A stretch of 64,000 nucleotides of DNA from Oikopleura dioica (taxonomy: Eukaryota > Chordata > Appendicularia > Copelata > Oikopleuridae). The translations under genes were made by a program, and so were the position numbers. Below are positions 46,221 to 57,524 of the stretch, in pieces. Every line of letters starts with the position of its first letter. Position 1 is the first letter of the stretch. The notes under the pieces were generated by a model that was not told where the DNA came from, did not search any database, and saw only the letters and a program-made list of their open reading frames with translations. The stretch lies in contig OU015566.1 of assembly GCA_907165135.1 (NCBI GenBank), positions 9,966,157-10,030,156 of the forward strand. The letters run 5' to 3'.

Positions 46221-49200
46221 GTGCCCGGCGGATTGCGCTTTTCCGATGAGCAGACGATCCTTTTTGCAGCTGGAAACCAAATTGCCAGGCTCAACTTGGA
46301 GCAGAAGACGATGAAATTTGTTCCTGGATCTGAAATCTGCCAGAAGATCACTTCCGTCGCCCTCTCGCCAAACAACAGGTAAATTTGCAATAATTTGACT
46401 CATCCCCTTTTTCTTTTTAAGGGGGTGGTGGTCGAGAATTGGGTTCATTTAAACCAAGATTGAGCAAAAACCGCCTCAGATACTAGAATTTTCTTTTAGT
46501 TTTTCAAAAGATAAAGGTTAAGCGGATGTGGGCGCGTGGAGTTATAAAAAAATTTCTTGAAAAAATTTGCAAAAAAATTGCTCAAAGTACCCCCAAAAAG
46601 TGAAATCTGCGGATTTTTGCTTCGCCCTGTGAATGTTTCGGCCGAAATAATCGGTTTTAACTTGGGGGAAGCCTTATATTTCGTTAATACTGACTTATTT
46701 AACCATTATCTATCCATTCGAAAAAAAAGAATTGCTCGACTAAAGGAATTATTGGAAGTTTATGAAAATCCGGGTCGAATTCTCGACCACCACCCCCTTA
46801 AAAGTGCCTTCTAAGGTACCGTGTACCATATTCTTTCAATCAGCCCCTTTTTGTTCACGCCGCCAGATTTTCATATTCCTTGTGTATTATGAAAAGTCTG
46901 GAGTTTGAATAGTTCCGAGAGGCGGGCGCGACGACAAATTCCAAAGAGTAATTTTCAATTTCGAAAAAGTCCTCCAAGTTCTAATAAGATTCGCGCTGTT
47001 CAGTTATTGCTCGTTTACGCCCTTATGGAGCTCGGGTAGAAGGTTATTCGGAATAACTTATTCCTGATTGAAATTAATAGGTTGTTTTCTAAGAAAATGA
47101 CTCAGGTTTTTAACTGTCAGAGAAATTATCGGGTTAATCGATGGCAGCTTTCTTGATTTGACAAATTGAATAAAATCAAAGTTTGACCTTTTCTTGTAAA
47201 ATCATAATCAGCAGTACCCTACTTCAAAATTCATGCGATCACTAAAAAGAAACCAGTATCCTTTAAGGGGGTTGTAGTCGGTTCGGCGAAAGTCGGAATT
47301 TTCGAATTTTCTTTTCAGATTCTGATAGCCCAACGAAAGACAAACAAAAAAGGTCCCTACTTTTTTTTCTCTCCGCCAATCAAAAGTGCCGAAAAATCGA
47401 TTTTAAATCTCAACACGTGGCAATGATGCGCCGCGCTGAGCCAAAATTCGTGTGCATGTAGTCTTTTTTCAAGTCAAGAGATAATATAAATCATTTGTAA
47501 ATAGTATTTTCATGCAGTTAAAAACAGGAAAAAAATGAAGTTCTGTCCATTTTGATTTATCCTCCCTCGAGATTTTTTGATTTTTGAGACCCGACTTTTG
47601 ACCGACGGTTTTACATAATGACTTTTTTGAGTTGCTGAATTTCATTGGGTGGCAACTGAGGACGAAGGAATGAGCTTCTCAAAAATATATTTGGTTAAAA
47701 TTTTTTTCAAGTTTTTTACAAATTAAAACGTGTTTGAAAATAGGCCAAAATGACTATTTTGCGAGGTCGGAGTGTGAATACAGCACCCTAGCTCCTTAAG
47801 CGGGCGAGAAAAAATTTTTTCTGGGATGGCAACTTTAGAACAGGGTTCAACCTCTACTGAAATAATTTTTAGCCTTCAACCTTAGCCGAGATTTCGCTGA
47901 GGGCTGTTCAAAAATACCCGAAATCGCAAAAAGCGACTACAACCCCCTTAAAAGACCCCGAACGAAAGAGGAAAACTGTGGGCAGAACTAATTCCTTCCT
48001 TCAGGTACCTGGCCGTGTCCGAAAAGACTCACGACGATAAGGCGCAGATAATTATCTATGATTTGATGACCGATACTCCTAAAAAGCGAAAAGTGCTTAC
48101 CAGGGAAGAGTCAGAAACGAAGTTAATAAAGATTAACCGTAACACGGATTATTAGTCTAATAACTTTGTCACCTTGAGACAGCTTTTTCGCACGTGTGGA
48201 AAGAGGATCAGATTCACGGTTAAGAATGGTTGAGTTCTTGCAAACTCACTAAGAACTTGATCCGATCACGCGTTCGCCACTGCACGGTCTACTCTTGTAG
48301 AGACAGAATAACCTTATTTGACTCTCGAAAGCCCCGAATCATCAAATAGCGAGTTCGTTTCCGTCGCATTTTCTCCCGATTCCAAGTACTTGGCCGCTCA
48401 AGCAACAGCACCGGATTGGATTCTTTCTCTTTGGACCTGGGAGAAGAATAAGCTGCTTACATCAACCAAGAATACGGGGTCAGAAATATATAAACAGTTT
48501 CTAAAAGAGGAAAAACAGAATTTCAAAATTGCTTCATTTTAAAATTTATATGAATCATTTTCGGACCCCTTTGAAAGACCTGTAATCCGGTTGCACAAAA
48601 TGCGGCAAGTGTCACCCAGGTCACCTTCTCGCCTAACGACAACACCTTGATGGCGGTTTCAGGCAAGAACATGCTCAAGCAAGTGAAGTTTCACGAAGGG
48701 CAACTCAAGCAGCAGGGCTTCCACAAGGTCCAACCTCAGGAACAGTTCGAAAAACATGTCTTTCGTGAAAATTAGATGTGAATCAGCAATGACCTCGTTT
48801 ACGGCGAATTAACACGTTTTCGAGCTTCTTGAAGGCCTTTACCGCCCACACTTGGCTGAGTGAAGACCGAGTGGTTATTGGAAACGAGTCCGGCCAGGTG
48901 CACATTTTGGACGGAGGCGAGCTCAAGCAGACTCTTACTCTAGGCGAGCACGCGGTCGGCGCTGTCTGCGGCTACAACCGAGGATTGATCGCTAGTTGTG
49001 GGGGACACCTGCTCATCTACGAATGCTTGGATAACCACTGGAAGGTCGCTAAGAAGCTCCAGACCCCGTTGGTTTCCGACGCGTCCAAGAATGGCGAGTG
49101 CATCGTGCAAATTACAGTCTGCCCAACTGATGACACCTACGTTGTCGGCACTGACACAAAGCAGCTTTTCACTGGCTCCTTGTCAAATGTCAGCACGATC

Positions 49201-52200
49201 GGTGAAGAAAGCAATGTACTGGAATACATTTCAGGTAAGAAAAAAGAAGTCTGATGCAATCCGACGTGCATGTTCGTTTTCTGTGCTTTCTGCTAACTTG
49301 CGATTTAGGTGGGTTCCACTCCGGGCCAATTACCGGATTGTCCGTTGCTGTCAGAAAGCCCCTGGTCGCCACCTCGTCGCTTGACAAGACTGTGCGCATT
49401 TGGAATTACCTAACCAACCAGCTTGAATACTGGAAGGACTTTTCTGAAGAAGTCTACACTGTCACCATTCACCCCAACGGCCATCAAATCCTTGCTGGCT
49501 TCGGCGACAAGCTTCGATTGCTCAATATTCTTATCGACGATTTCCGAGTTGTCAAGGAATTCCAGATCTGGGGGTGCAAAGAAGCGAGCTTTTCCAATGG
49601 GGGTCATTATTTCGCCGCTGTGCATGGAAACATTATCAAAATCTTCAGCTCGGTTACTTTCGAGCAGGTCAGTGCGATGAAGGGACACAATGGACGAGTT
49701 AGAAGCGTTGTTTGGTCCGCTGATGATCAAAAGTAAGTTGAAACCATAAGTTTAAATTATTTTAAAGAAGATTTGTATTTTTCTCATTGAACGAGTTTTG
49801 ACTTCAATGTCTATTTTTTATGTAGAAACTTCAGGTCAGCGACAACTAAATCTGAGTAACTGGTATTTATTTCGTGAATAAAAAATCCCTTTCAGAATCA
49901 TTTCATGTGGTACCGACGGAGCCGTCTACGAATGGGAAGTCGCCACCGGCGCCCGAGTCCACGAGCAAGTCTTGAAGGGCACCCAATACACCGCCGCAGT
50001 GTTCTCACCAACCGGAAAGTCATATGCTTCAGCTTCTGATGGAACCCTGCGCGAAATCCAGGAAGGCCAAATTCTTCGAACTGTGGATTTGCCTGCTTCT
50101 ATCAATGGTTGCGCGCTTTCGCGAAGTGGCAAGCTTTTGCTTTGCGCTCTTGGTAAGATTGACCGCTCTCTTCCTTGATTTCAATTGCTGATTTTAAGGT
50201 GGAAACCAAGAAGGCACCTGCGGCAGTGTTGTCGGCGTCCGATTGCCTCTGTTCTCTCCCCCTTCGATCGTGGTGACTCCTGGTCACGATGCTCCGATCA
50301 CACGGGTGCAGATGAATTGGGAAGAGAATCTCCTCTTCACTGGCGGCGACGACGGCCTCGTCATGGTCTGGTCCGTTGCCGATCGGGAAGGCCGCGTCAA
50401 GGCTTCCAACGACGCGCCCATCTTTTACGAAGAAGTACTCGTGACCCGAGCTGATCTCGAGGAGAAAACAGCGCTCACCGACGAGCTGCGAACTCGAGTG
50501 GAAGAGCTCAAGATGGAGAACGAGTACCAGCTCCGTCTGAAGGATTTGAACTACACGGAGAAAATCAAGGAGCTCACCGAAAAGTTCATCCAGGAGATGG
50601 AGTCGCTCAAATCGAAGAACCAAATCCTCAGGGTCGAGAAAGAAAAGGAAATCGCCCGGTTCGATGAGCAAACTCGCCTGTCCGAGGAAAAACATACGCA
50701 GGAGAAATCTGACCAAGAAGCAAGCGCAAACTCAAAACTGATGCAAGAATATGAGAAATATCAAGAACTACTAAACCAAAAACACAAAATGGAAGAAATG
50801 TTCCTTCGTAAAGAGCGCGAGTTGCAGATGCAACACGATCAGGCGATTCATGAGCTTGAGGAAGATTATGAGGTAAATTTCTTTCCCTGTCAAAATACAC
50901 CTACAAAATATTCAGGCTCGACTAGCTGAACGATCTCGGGATCTTGAAAAGAAGGAGGGCGAGCATCGACAAGCTCAGCGAGAGCATAAGGAAGAAATCA
51001 GGTAAAAATTTCCCCAGATGTCGGCTTATTCTCGTTTTAGACAAATTGAGAATGATGTGGATCAAGAAGTTCTTTCCCTCAAAGATAAGTACGAGACGAG
51101 GCTCAAGGAGGAATTCGACTCTAATTTGAAGCTCAAGGTAAAATCTTCAGAATTCGATGGAATTATTGATGCGAGGTGCATCTAGTGTGGCGTAGTTTAT
51201 GCAGCATATTTATAAATACTGGTTTGTATTTTGTAAACATTTCATCCGAAATGTCATCAATTTTCTTGAATGACTATATCTCTCGAGAAATTAAGTTATG
51301 GTGCTCACTTACCATTTTTAGGGAGAAACTGGCATTCTCAAGAAGAAGTTCTCCAATCTCCAGAAGGAAATCGAGCAAGGCCAGGAAGACTACAAATCAA
51401 TCCAGACCGACAACCAAAAGCTCGAAGCCTTCATTGCTTCTCTCCAGAAAGATATTGCTGGACTCAAGGTAAAAGCCACTCTTCTCATTTTTTACCTACA
51501 GCCGAATTTCTAGCACGAGATCACTGAGCGAGATGAAACTATCCAAGAAAAGGAAAAGAAGATCATTGAGCTCAAGAAAAAGTGCCAAGAACTGGAGAAG
51601 TACAAATTCGTCTTGGACTACAAGATCAAAGAGCTCAAAAAGCAGATTGAACCTCGAGAGAATGATATCCGTCAACAACAGGTAAGATAAAAGAGTGTTT
51701 AATAAGTTCTTAATTTTTGTTTAGGAACAAATTCATGAGATGGAATCCGAGCTCGAGCGATTTAATAAGTCTAACACCAACTTGGAGCTTGAACTGAGCG
51801 AGTTGAAGCAGAAACTCTCCGCCAGCAATATCGAGCTTCAGGAAGAACGCCTCCGAGTCAAAGATTGTCGAACTTTGAACTCTCGAATCCTCGCCGGTCT
51901 TCACGAAGCTGTCGATTCACTCCAAGAGCCCGCGAAGATGCGATCTATCGTCAAGACAATGTACGAAAAGTACGGACGATTCGCCGTTGGCCAGCCTTCC
52001 AAAAAGGGCCAGAAAATTGGACAAGATCTCGACGCTGAAGTCGAGCTCGTCCGCCAGCGAGAATACTTGGAGAAGAACTTGAAGTCGATCCGTGAAAAGC
52101 TCAAGCGCGACCACGAATTGCACAGACAGGAAAACTTGAAGGTTCTCCAAGACAACAACGTCCTCCTCCAAGAAATCAACGTCCTCCGCCGCGAGCTGAA

Positions 52201-52429
52201 AATCTCCAGAGCCGACACGAGCAAATTGGAGACGAAACTCAAGCTTCTCAAGCGACGAGAAAAGAAGGTCGACGAGCCAGACACAGTCGAACCGATTATT
52301 TTGGAAAAAGAAAAGACGATCGAACTGCAGCAGTCTGAAATCGCCCGCCTCTCCGCCGAAACCAGCAAACTGCGAAAAGAGCTTGATAGAAGACCCACTT
52401 CCGGTTCTCGCTTGCCTCCAATGGAATAG
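46221..52429 (+). CDS. cfap57: Cilia- and flagella-associated protein 57 (WD40 plus coiled coil); first exon missing
   Basis: Thirteen exons: 46221-46378, 48005-48103, 48332-48476 (donor uncertain), 48578-48757, 48835-49234, 49309-49732, 49896-50152, 50199-50872, 50916-51001, 51041-51137, 51322-51468, 51514-51681, 51725-52429; about 1179 residues, close to vertebrate length. WD40 repeats fill the first half ([74 protein letters not shown]). Then [13 protein letters not shown] opens a long coiled coil with the strongly conserved [36 protein letters not shown], and [24 protein letters not shown]57 acts in axonemal inner-arm dynein assembly and ciliary motility. Intron 1 (1626 bp) holds TTAA elements D and E. 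Intron 48104-48331 is GG-AG by phase. Confidence 0.95.
46421..46797. mobile_element. TTAA-flanked miniature element D (377 bp)
   Basis: A perfect 20 bp terminal inverted repeat GGGGGTGGTGGTCGAGAATT (46421-46440 and 46778-46797), flanked by TTAA at 46417-46420 and 46798-46801. It lies in CFAP57 intron 1. Same length class as element B. Non-coding. Confidence 0.88.
47267..47947. mobile_element. TTAA-flanked miniature element E (681 bp)
   Basis: Terminal inverted repeat GGGGGTTGTAGTCG (47267-47280, perfect match to reversed 47934-47947), flanked by TTAA at 47263-47266 and 47948-47951. Also in CFAP57 intron 1, about 57 bp before the next exon. Non-coding. Confidence 0.82.
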
Positions 52430-52506
52430 TCATCTGACTGTCTTTTCTCCTGTACATATTATATTTTGTTTATAAACATAACTATATTTTCTTAACTCAA
52501 AATCCC

Positions 52507-52541
52507 AACTGTCTTTTCTTCTCAAAAGAAAGGACAGTTGT
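52507..52541. repeat. Stem-loop shortly after the CFAP57 stop
   Basis: CAACTGTCTTTTCTT pairs with AAGAAAGGACAGTTG with one G-U-type mismatch and a short loop, about 80 bp after the stop codon. It could be in the 3' UTR or mark the 3' end. Confidence 0.5.
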
Positions 52542-52832
52542 TTTCATTTTGTCAGGATTAAAGTTAACGAAGTATATTTTACAGAATGAGTTCGAAAAAA
52601 TGACACACGCTGGTCAAGAAAAAAAGGGTTTTACAGAATTCGGAAACTTAAAACTTTGAATTGAAAGATCAGTATAAACAAAAAATAGCTAGTAGGTAGA
52701 AGTAAAGATGGAAATGAAAATAGGACAATAAATACAGGAATGAAATGTACATAGTTAGGAAGTAGTTCAACTTAAAATACAGAAGAATCAAATTTGGAAC
52801 TAGAATAAATTAAACAAAAGAGAGGAAAAGCT

Positions 52833-54075
52833 TCACCAGTTGAATATGTAACCCAGCGCTCGTTGGAACACGCCCGCGGATTTCGTGGGCACGCCTTCTT
52901 CTCCGTGGTTGAATGGCTAAAAGAACGGTTGAGTGTTTTTTCTAGATAGAAGCGATTTACTGGATCTAAGACGCGTTTTCGCTGATTGTAGGGAGAGAGA
53001 ACGGAGCAATTTCGCATGCCAGAGAATCGAGAGGACGTCGATGAGTTCAGCGTATCGCCTGAGCTGCCGGCGAAGCTAGAATTACAGGATAAGGGTCGAT
53101 AGAAATAGAGTTTCTCTACCTCTTTGAAGCCATGATAAAAGTATCGTTGCATGCAACTTGATTCGAGGCGTTGTTGAATTCTTCGTCGAAGCATTTAGTG
53201 ACTCCGACCATGCAGCCGGAAATTATATCTCCGTGCTTCTCCCTCGCCCGTTTGGCCTTAACAAATCGTAAAAGCAATCAAAATGTAGGTGAAGAATTAC
53301 CTGAAGATGATTCTCGAACTGGACAAAGATCCAATTCGTCCCTTCTTTTGGAATCTGGTAGCGGGTGATTCTGCCGATGTTCGAAAAGTGTCGCAGAATG
53401 TGCATCACCATATTCTCAGCGAACCCAAAGATGGTGACGCAACTCGGATTCCAAACGATATCATCTTCTCCCTAAAAAAGGAATATCATTTTAGCTAAAA
53501 ACGGGGGTAATTTTTTACAGCCAAGGAAATTTTTGCGATGCAGAGTTCCAACGAGTCGGCCATTTTTCAAATGATCGATAGAATTTCAAAAATGATCAAC
53601 AAACGATGTTCTAGAAATCTCTAGAAATCATGGAACTTTGTTCCTTTTTGGCCAATAAGAAACGTTTATGTTCGTTTCGTTCTTTTATCGAAAATTTTGG
53701 GCTTTTGAATACTCACGTGTTCGTAAAACGGGTCGACTTGGCACCTCGACGAGTTCAAATCTATTTTCGGAACATCTTCTAGCCTCGCTGTGCTTTCGAC
53801 ACATTTTGCGTCCAGTTTTTCTAAAAAAGGTCAGTTGATCAGTGCCCTTGGATCAAGGCTTTTCTCTAACCTGGACTGAGGCCAACTATAGGAGGCGCAT
53901 TCTTCCCTTTTCTTCCGGCAAAGTTATTCCTTCGTATTTCTGGCGTAGATCGGACGGGAGTTCTTTGTCGGGATTGAAAAAGCTCTGAAGTATCTGATCC
54001 AGGGTCCGAGAGCTCCCAGTGCTTTTCAGTAAAGCTCGTCCCAAGTGGATTTAACCTTGAGGTCCTCGAGTCCAT
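52833..54075 (-). CDS. nup35: Nucleoporin NUP35 (NUP53)
   Basis: Six exons (54075-53871, 53820-53717, 53471-53301, 53256-53120, 53075-52961, 52916-52833), introns 50, 245, 44, 44, 44 and 44 bp including the last, all GT-AG with phases that close; 271 residues. The start is the ATG giving MDSRTSRLNPLG. The N-terminus has the family's RTPVRSTPEI and NAPPIVGLSPG motifs. The MPPN RRM-like domain spans WNPSCVTIFGFAENMVMHIL to SGCMVGVTKCFDE. A low-complexity Ser region and the short C-terminal amphipathic/Trp end (GVFQRALGYIFNW) close the protein. NUP35 is a core linker of the inner ring of the nuclear pore; the RRM dimerises and the Trp tail contacts membrane. Length is near the smaller family members. 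No oddities. Confidence 0.93.
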
Positions 54076-54253
54076 TAACAATTATTTTACTGAATGAAAA
54101 GAGTTGAGGGCGTTGTTTTTCTATATTTTTATACAAAAAAAGAGGCGGAGAAGGAATCAATAGGAAGTGGAATTTTTTCAGAATAGAAATAAGGCACATT
54201 GTTATACAAGATGTAAATTTAAAAATGGGACAGGAGAAAAAATTTTCGATAAA

Positions 54254-55572
54254 CTAGAACATCATGATGTCTTCTTTTTTATCGCCAGTTTCAGCGACAA
54301 ATTCTGCCTCGTGATCGAGGCTTTGGAATCCTCTTTGAGCCATGAAACTGCACCAAAGTGAGATCAAGAACAAGGCGATAGAAATGACAATCATGTAAAA
54401 CGACAGGCCCAGTTGTTCATTCTCGCAGACGTATCCCTGAGCAAAACTTGCCCAGAATGATGAACTAAAAATAATTCAAAGCTTCAAGATTTTTTTGGGG
54501 AAAAAATGACTTACATTCCGCCAAATTCGGGCAAGATACAGGTGCTTTCATAGGAAGGATCTTCGTATTGAATAGCGGTAAAATACAGTGTCAAAGTGAG
54601 GGCCATAGCGGTGACTTCGAAGATAATGGCAGCGGTGAACGATCCTGCCACAGCCCGAGTACTAAAATTTGCGATTTAAATTTTTTAGATATTGAATCAA
54701 TCCTGACCTTAGATATTCAACAGTAGGCTTTGTCGCAGCATTGTACGCCGAAACGACAAATGCGTACACCGCACAGACTAACCCCAAAATAATCATGGAA
54801 AGATTGGCCCACCAAAGACTCGAGTTGATGATAAAATCGATACTAGTATTTCCAGTACAAGAGCAGAGCATCGGATAGAGAGCATCTGGGTCACTTTCGG
54901 TGCACATGCTCAGGTCACCTAAACATGGTCAAAAATTATTCACGAGAAACTTGATTACATTTGATGGGCCAGTGGATCCAGGTTTTTTGTCTGTATTTAT
55001 CTGATCCGCTCATAAGACCAATCGTTCTCGTTCCAATATCATCTGAGCTATTTCCTCTCTTGATGTCCATTTTGTAGACCTCTTCGTAGCCCAAACATGT
55101 GCAGATACAAGCGATTCCCGCAAGAGCCACTAAATAGGATCGTTATTGATTTTTAGTGTCAATTTTACGGATTTATAGCCAGTGATTCTGAAGCTCCAAT
55201 TTGTTTATCGATTTATCAATAACAATACTGATAATGATTGATATCAACGAAGGAAATCGGTGAGCCCAATTCGGGTTTAAGAGCCGCATGTGCGGCTTTT
55301 CTTAGCGATTTAGGATTTTTCTTGAATCTAAGGATGTTTAAGAAGAGTTCTTTCCTAAGAATTGATTTACAAGGTACTCAATATCCAAATGGGCTAAGCG
55401 ACAAAACCTCTTTAAATTTACGTTCCTCTTTAAAATATTTGACACCTGTCAAACATTCAATATTTACCCATCACCTCTGAAGATGGGACCCTAACCCCTT
55501 AATTTCTTTATGAGTCGGTCATTACTTACGCAGGGCCGCTAGAATGAACCATCTTCTGTTGTACGCCTTCAT
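54254..55572 (-). CDS. Four-helix membrane protein with a Cys-bearing extracellular loop, claudin-like layout
   Basis: Five exons (55572-55530, 55129-54959, 54918-54708, 54661-54515, 54464-54254) with introns of 400, 40, 46 and 50 bp, all GT-AG and in closing phase; 260 residues. MKAYNRRWFILAAL on exon 1 continues into helix 1 (LALAGIACICTCLGY). A long loop (TWIHWPIKC, CTESDPDALYPMLCSCTGN) with N-glycosylation-type NTS and NSS sites precedes helix 2 (LSMIILGLVCAVYAFVVSAY). Helix 3 is GSFTAAIIFEVTAMALTLYF and helix 4 LSFYMIVISIALFLISLWCS. The acidic tail ends EDIMMF. The topology recalls the claudin/clarin/PMP22 superfamily, but the diagnostic W-GLW-C-C loop motif is absent, so the family is open. 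It shares a divergent promoter with the MORN gene. Confidence 0.85.
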
Positions 55573-56059
55573 TAATTCTTTCTGTTCAACTCTGTTCGTA
55601 AATGGTCGATAGCGATTTTTCCCTCGTCACTTGGCGAATATTTGGTCAGAAAGACGGCCAATCTGATGCTAGTCTGGAATGTTTGGACTACTTTTCGTTG
55701 CAAGGGCTTGTTTGCCCTTTACTCGCGTGTTCTGTTTGTGCACACTACTCATTCTCTAAAGACTCTTCTACTTCAGAAGTTTTTTCCTCTTTGCTTTCTT
55801 TTCTTTGCTTTTCTCTTTTGAAAAATTGAGTTAGCGAACGCGCGCGGCGAAAATTGCGCCAACCCCGCGCCAGACGACCAATCAAATCGCCCGCCTTATT
55901 CTTCCTTGTCCCCTGGGGCGGAGGATGCGCATTTTTCGGAATAACGCCTAAAATTTTAATAAATTTCGGTATATTTTTGCTGAAATACCAAAATTTTCAA
56001 AAATAAATAATTTCTTGCATAACTTTTAATTAAGTAATAATGATTATTATATATTTAGA
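55573..56059. promoter_or_regulatory. Divergent intergenic promoter
   Basis: 487 bp separate the ATGs of the minus membrane protein and the plus MORN gene. It contains a GC-rich core at about 55830-55930 with GGCGAAAATTGCGCC (E2F-like), a CCAAT box (GACCAATC) and GC boxes (CGCCCGCC, GGGGCGG). The same CCAAT-plus-GC arrangement, in the opposite orientation, precedes the BRPF gene. Confidence 0.45.
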
Positions 56060-56713
56060 ATGGCTGACGAGCCCGAAGTCTCAATCCAGGCTGAACCCAC
56101 TCCACTTGTCGGCAGCTTCGTATTTCCCAATGGCGACACTTATAAAGGCCAGTACTGGTAAGCCCAATTTCCTTATTTGCTCGAATTTCCTTATCGACTA
56201 CAGTAACGTCAGTTTACTGTGCTCTTGACATACTTTCTATTTGCAAAAATGTTGCTCAAATACTTTATTAGCACCGGCGAAAATGGCATAAAACGACATG
56301 GGAAGGGCAAGTGGGTCTCTTCATCTGTGAGTTGTTTACTCAGCTTACTGTAATTTCTTTGATTATCTAGGGCTACGAATACGAAGGCGACTGGGAGGAA
56401 GATGTCATTCAGGGAAGTGGGACAATGATTCTTCCAGACGGTTCAAAATACAGCGGAACCTTTGAAGCTGGGAAATATCAGGGACGAGGTAGGATTAAAC
56501 CTTTTCAAACAAAAATCATTATTTCTGAAATTTTCAGGAACGCTGACCTGGAAAGACGGAAGCAGCTATTCAGGTCCATTCATCCAAAACAAGCCCAACG
56601 GAGATGGAATCTTCACCGATGGCCAAAACAAACAGCAATGGGTTGGAAAGTTTGGCCCTCGAGGAGCACTCCAGCTCAGACATTTGCTCCAGATTCCTCC
56701 CTCTGATGAATAA
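56060..56713 (+). CDS. morn2: MORN-repeat protein, MORN2-like
   Basis: Four exons (56060-56157, 56272-56326, 56371-56488, 56538-56713), introns 114, 44 and 49 bp, GT-AG; 148 residues. The MORN repeats are GSFVFPNGDTYKGQYC, GYEYEGDWEEDVIQGSGTMI, LPDGSKYSGTFEAGKYQGRG and TWKDGSSYSGPFIQNKPNGD. The C-terminus (GIFTDGQNKQQWVGKFG then ALQLRHLLQI) resembles the MORN2 ending, where a TD-Q--W-G-F stretch is followed by a Leu-rich tail. MORN repeats bind lipids or act as protein scaffolds; MORN2 has been linked to sperm and phagosome functions. An acceptor-like TTTAG lies directly before the A of AATGG, as expected if a spliced leader is trans-spliced next to the start. The orthologue call is tentative; the MORN fold is firm. 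Confidence 0.85.
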
Positions 56714-57524
56714 CTTTTTCTTATATTTTCGATTACTGATATTAAAGTTTATTTTCATACATTTATCTTGTCGTAAATGCAAAAAAATACAATTGTATAT
56801 ATATAAAAATACAATTGACATTTGATGACATCTCTGGTGCTGCCTGAATGGAATTTGCCAGCAGGCACAACTTTTCAAGATAATAACTGTTATTTAGGAT
56901 GCCTTTTTTGTGACTTGAAAAGGAAAATTGGCCGAATAAAGGGAATGTTTATTGGGCTTGTGAGAGTTTTATTACGTCCTGAATTTGATATAATTGTATC
57001 GGTTGACTGAAGCTAAAGAATTGGAGTTAGTCAAAATTGACAAGAAGACTGATGCTACACGGCCACATTTGAGAAAATATCGAATTTATCGATTTCAGAA
57101 AAAAAAAACGCGCAAAGCTTTAGCAAAATTGCGAAAAAAATATTTTACACATGAAGACTCGACGATTTATTGTACAGGATACTTTGAGTAAGAAGATATG
57201 CACACGTCAACTTCTAAAGGTAAGAAATTTGCATGGGAGGTTATGCAAACGATGCAGATGAGAGAGGCACAGTGTAGATCACAGATCTGAGATATTGAAT
57301 TTTGATAAAAACAGGTGTCAAGCTGGGAACAATCAGCGCACTTGAAAAGTTTCCCATATGGCTTTCTTGGGATCTAATCCGCAAGCTGGTGACCCCGGGC
57401 TTATTTACGCTCTGTGCCCATTTTTCCCGGACAGACACAAAAAGTGAATATTTGGAAAGTAAATAATCGCGCATTTTCATATCATTTTTCGACAAATTTT
57501 AAACACAGGAAATTCTTTGCCAAT
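56714..57524. other. Intergenic region with weak ORFs
   Basis: Open frames at 56822-57010 and 56994-57191 (LELVKIDKKTDATRPHLRKY; KKTRKALAKLRKKYF) look partly protein-like and could be two exons of a small basic protein, but I could not connect them. An octamer-like ATGCAAAC occurs near 57243. No RNA gene recognised. Confidence 0.3.

Noticed and set aside
55238-55480. 80-codon plus ORF
   Set aside because: It lies inside the first intron of the minus-strand membrane protein gene and has no support of its own.
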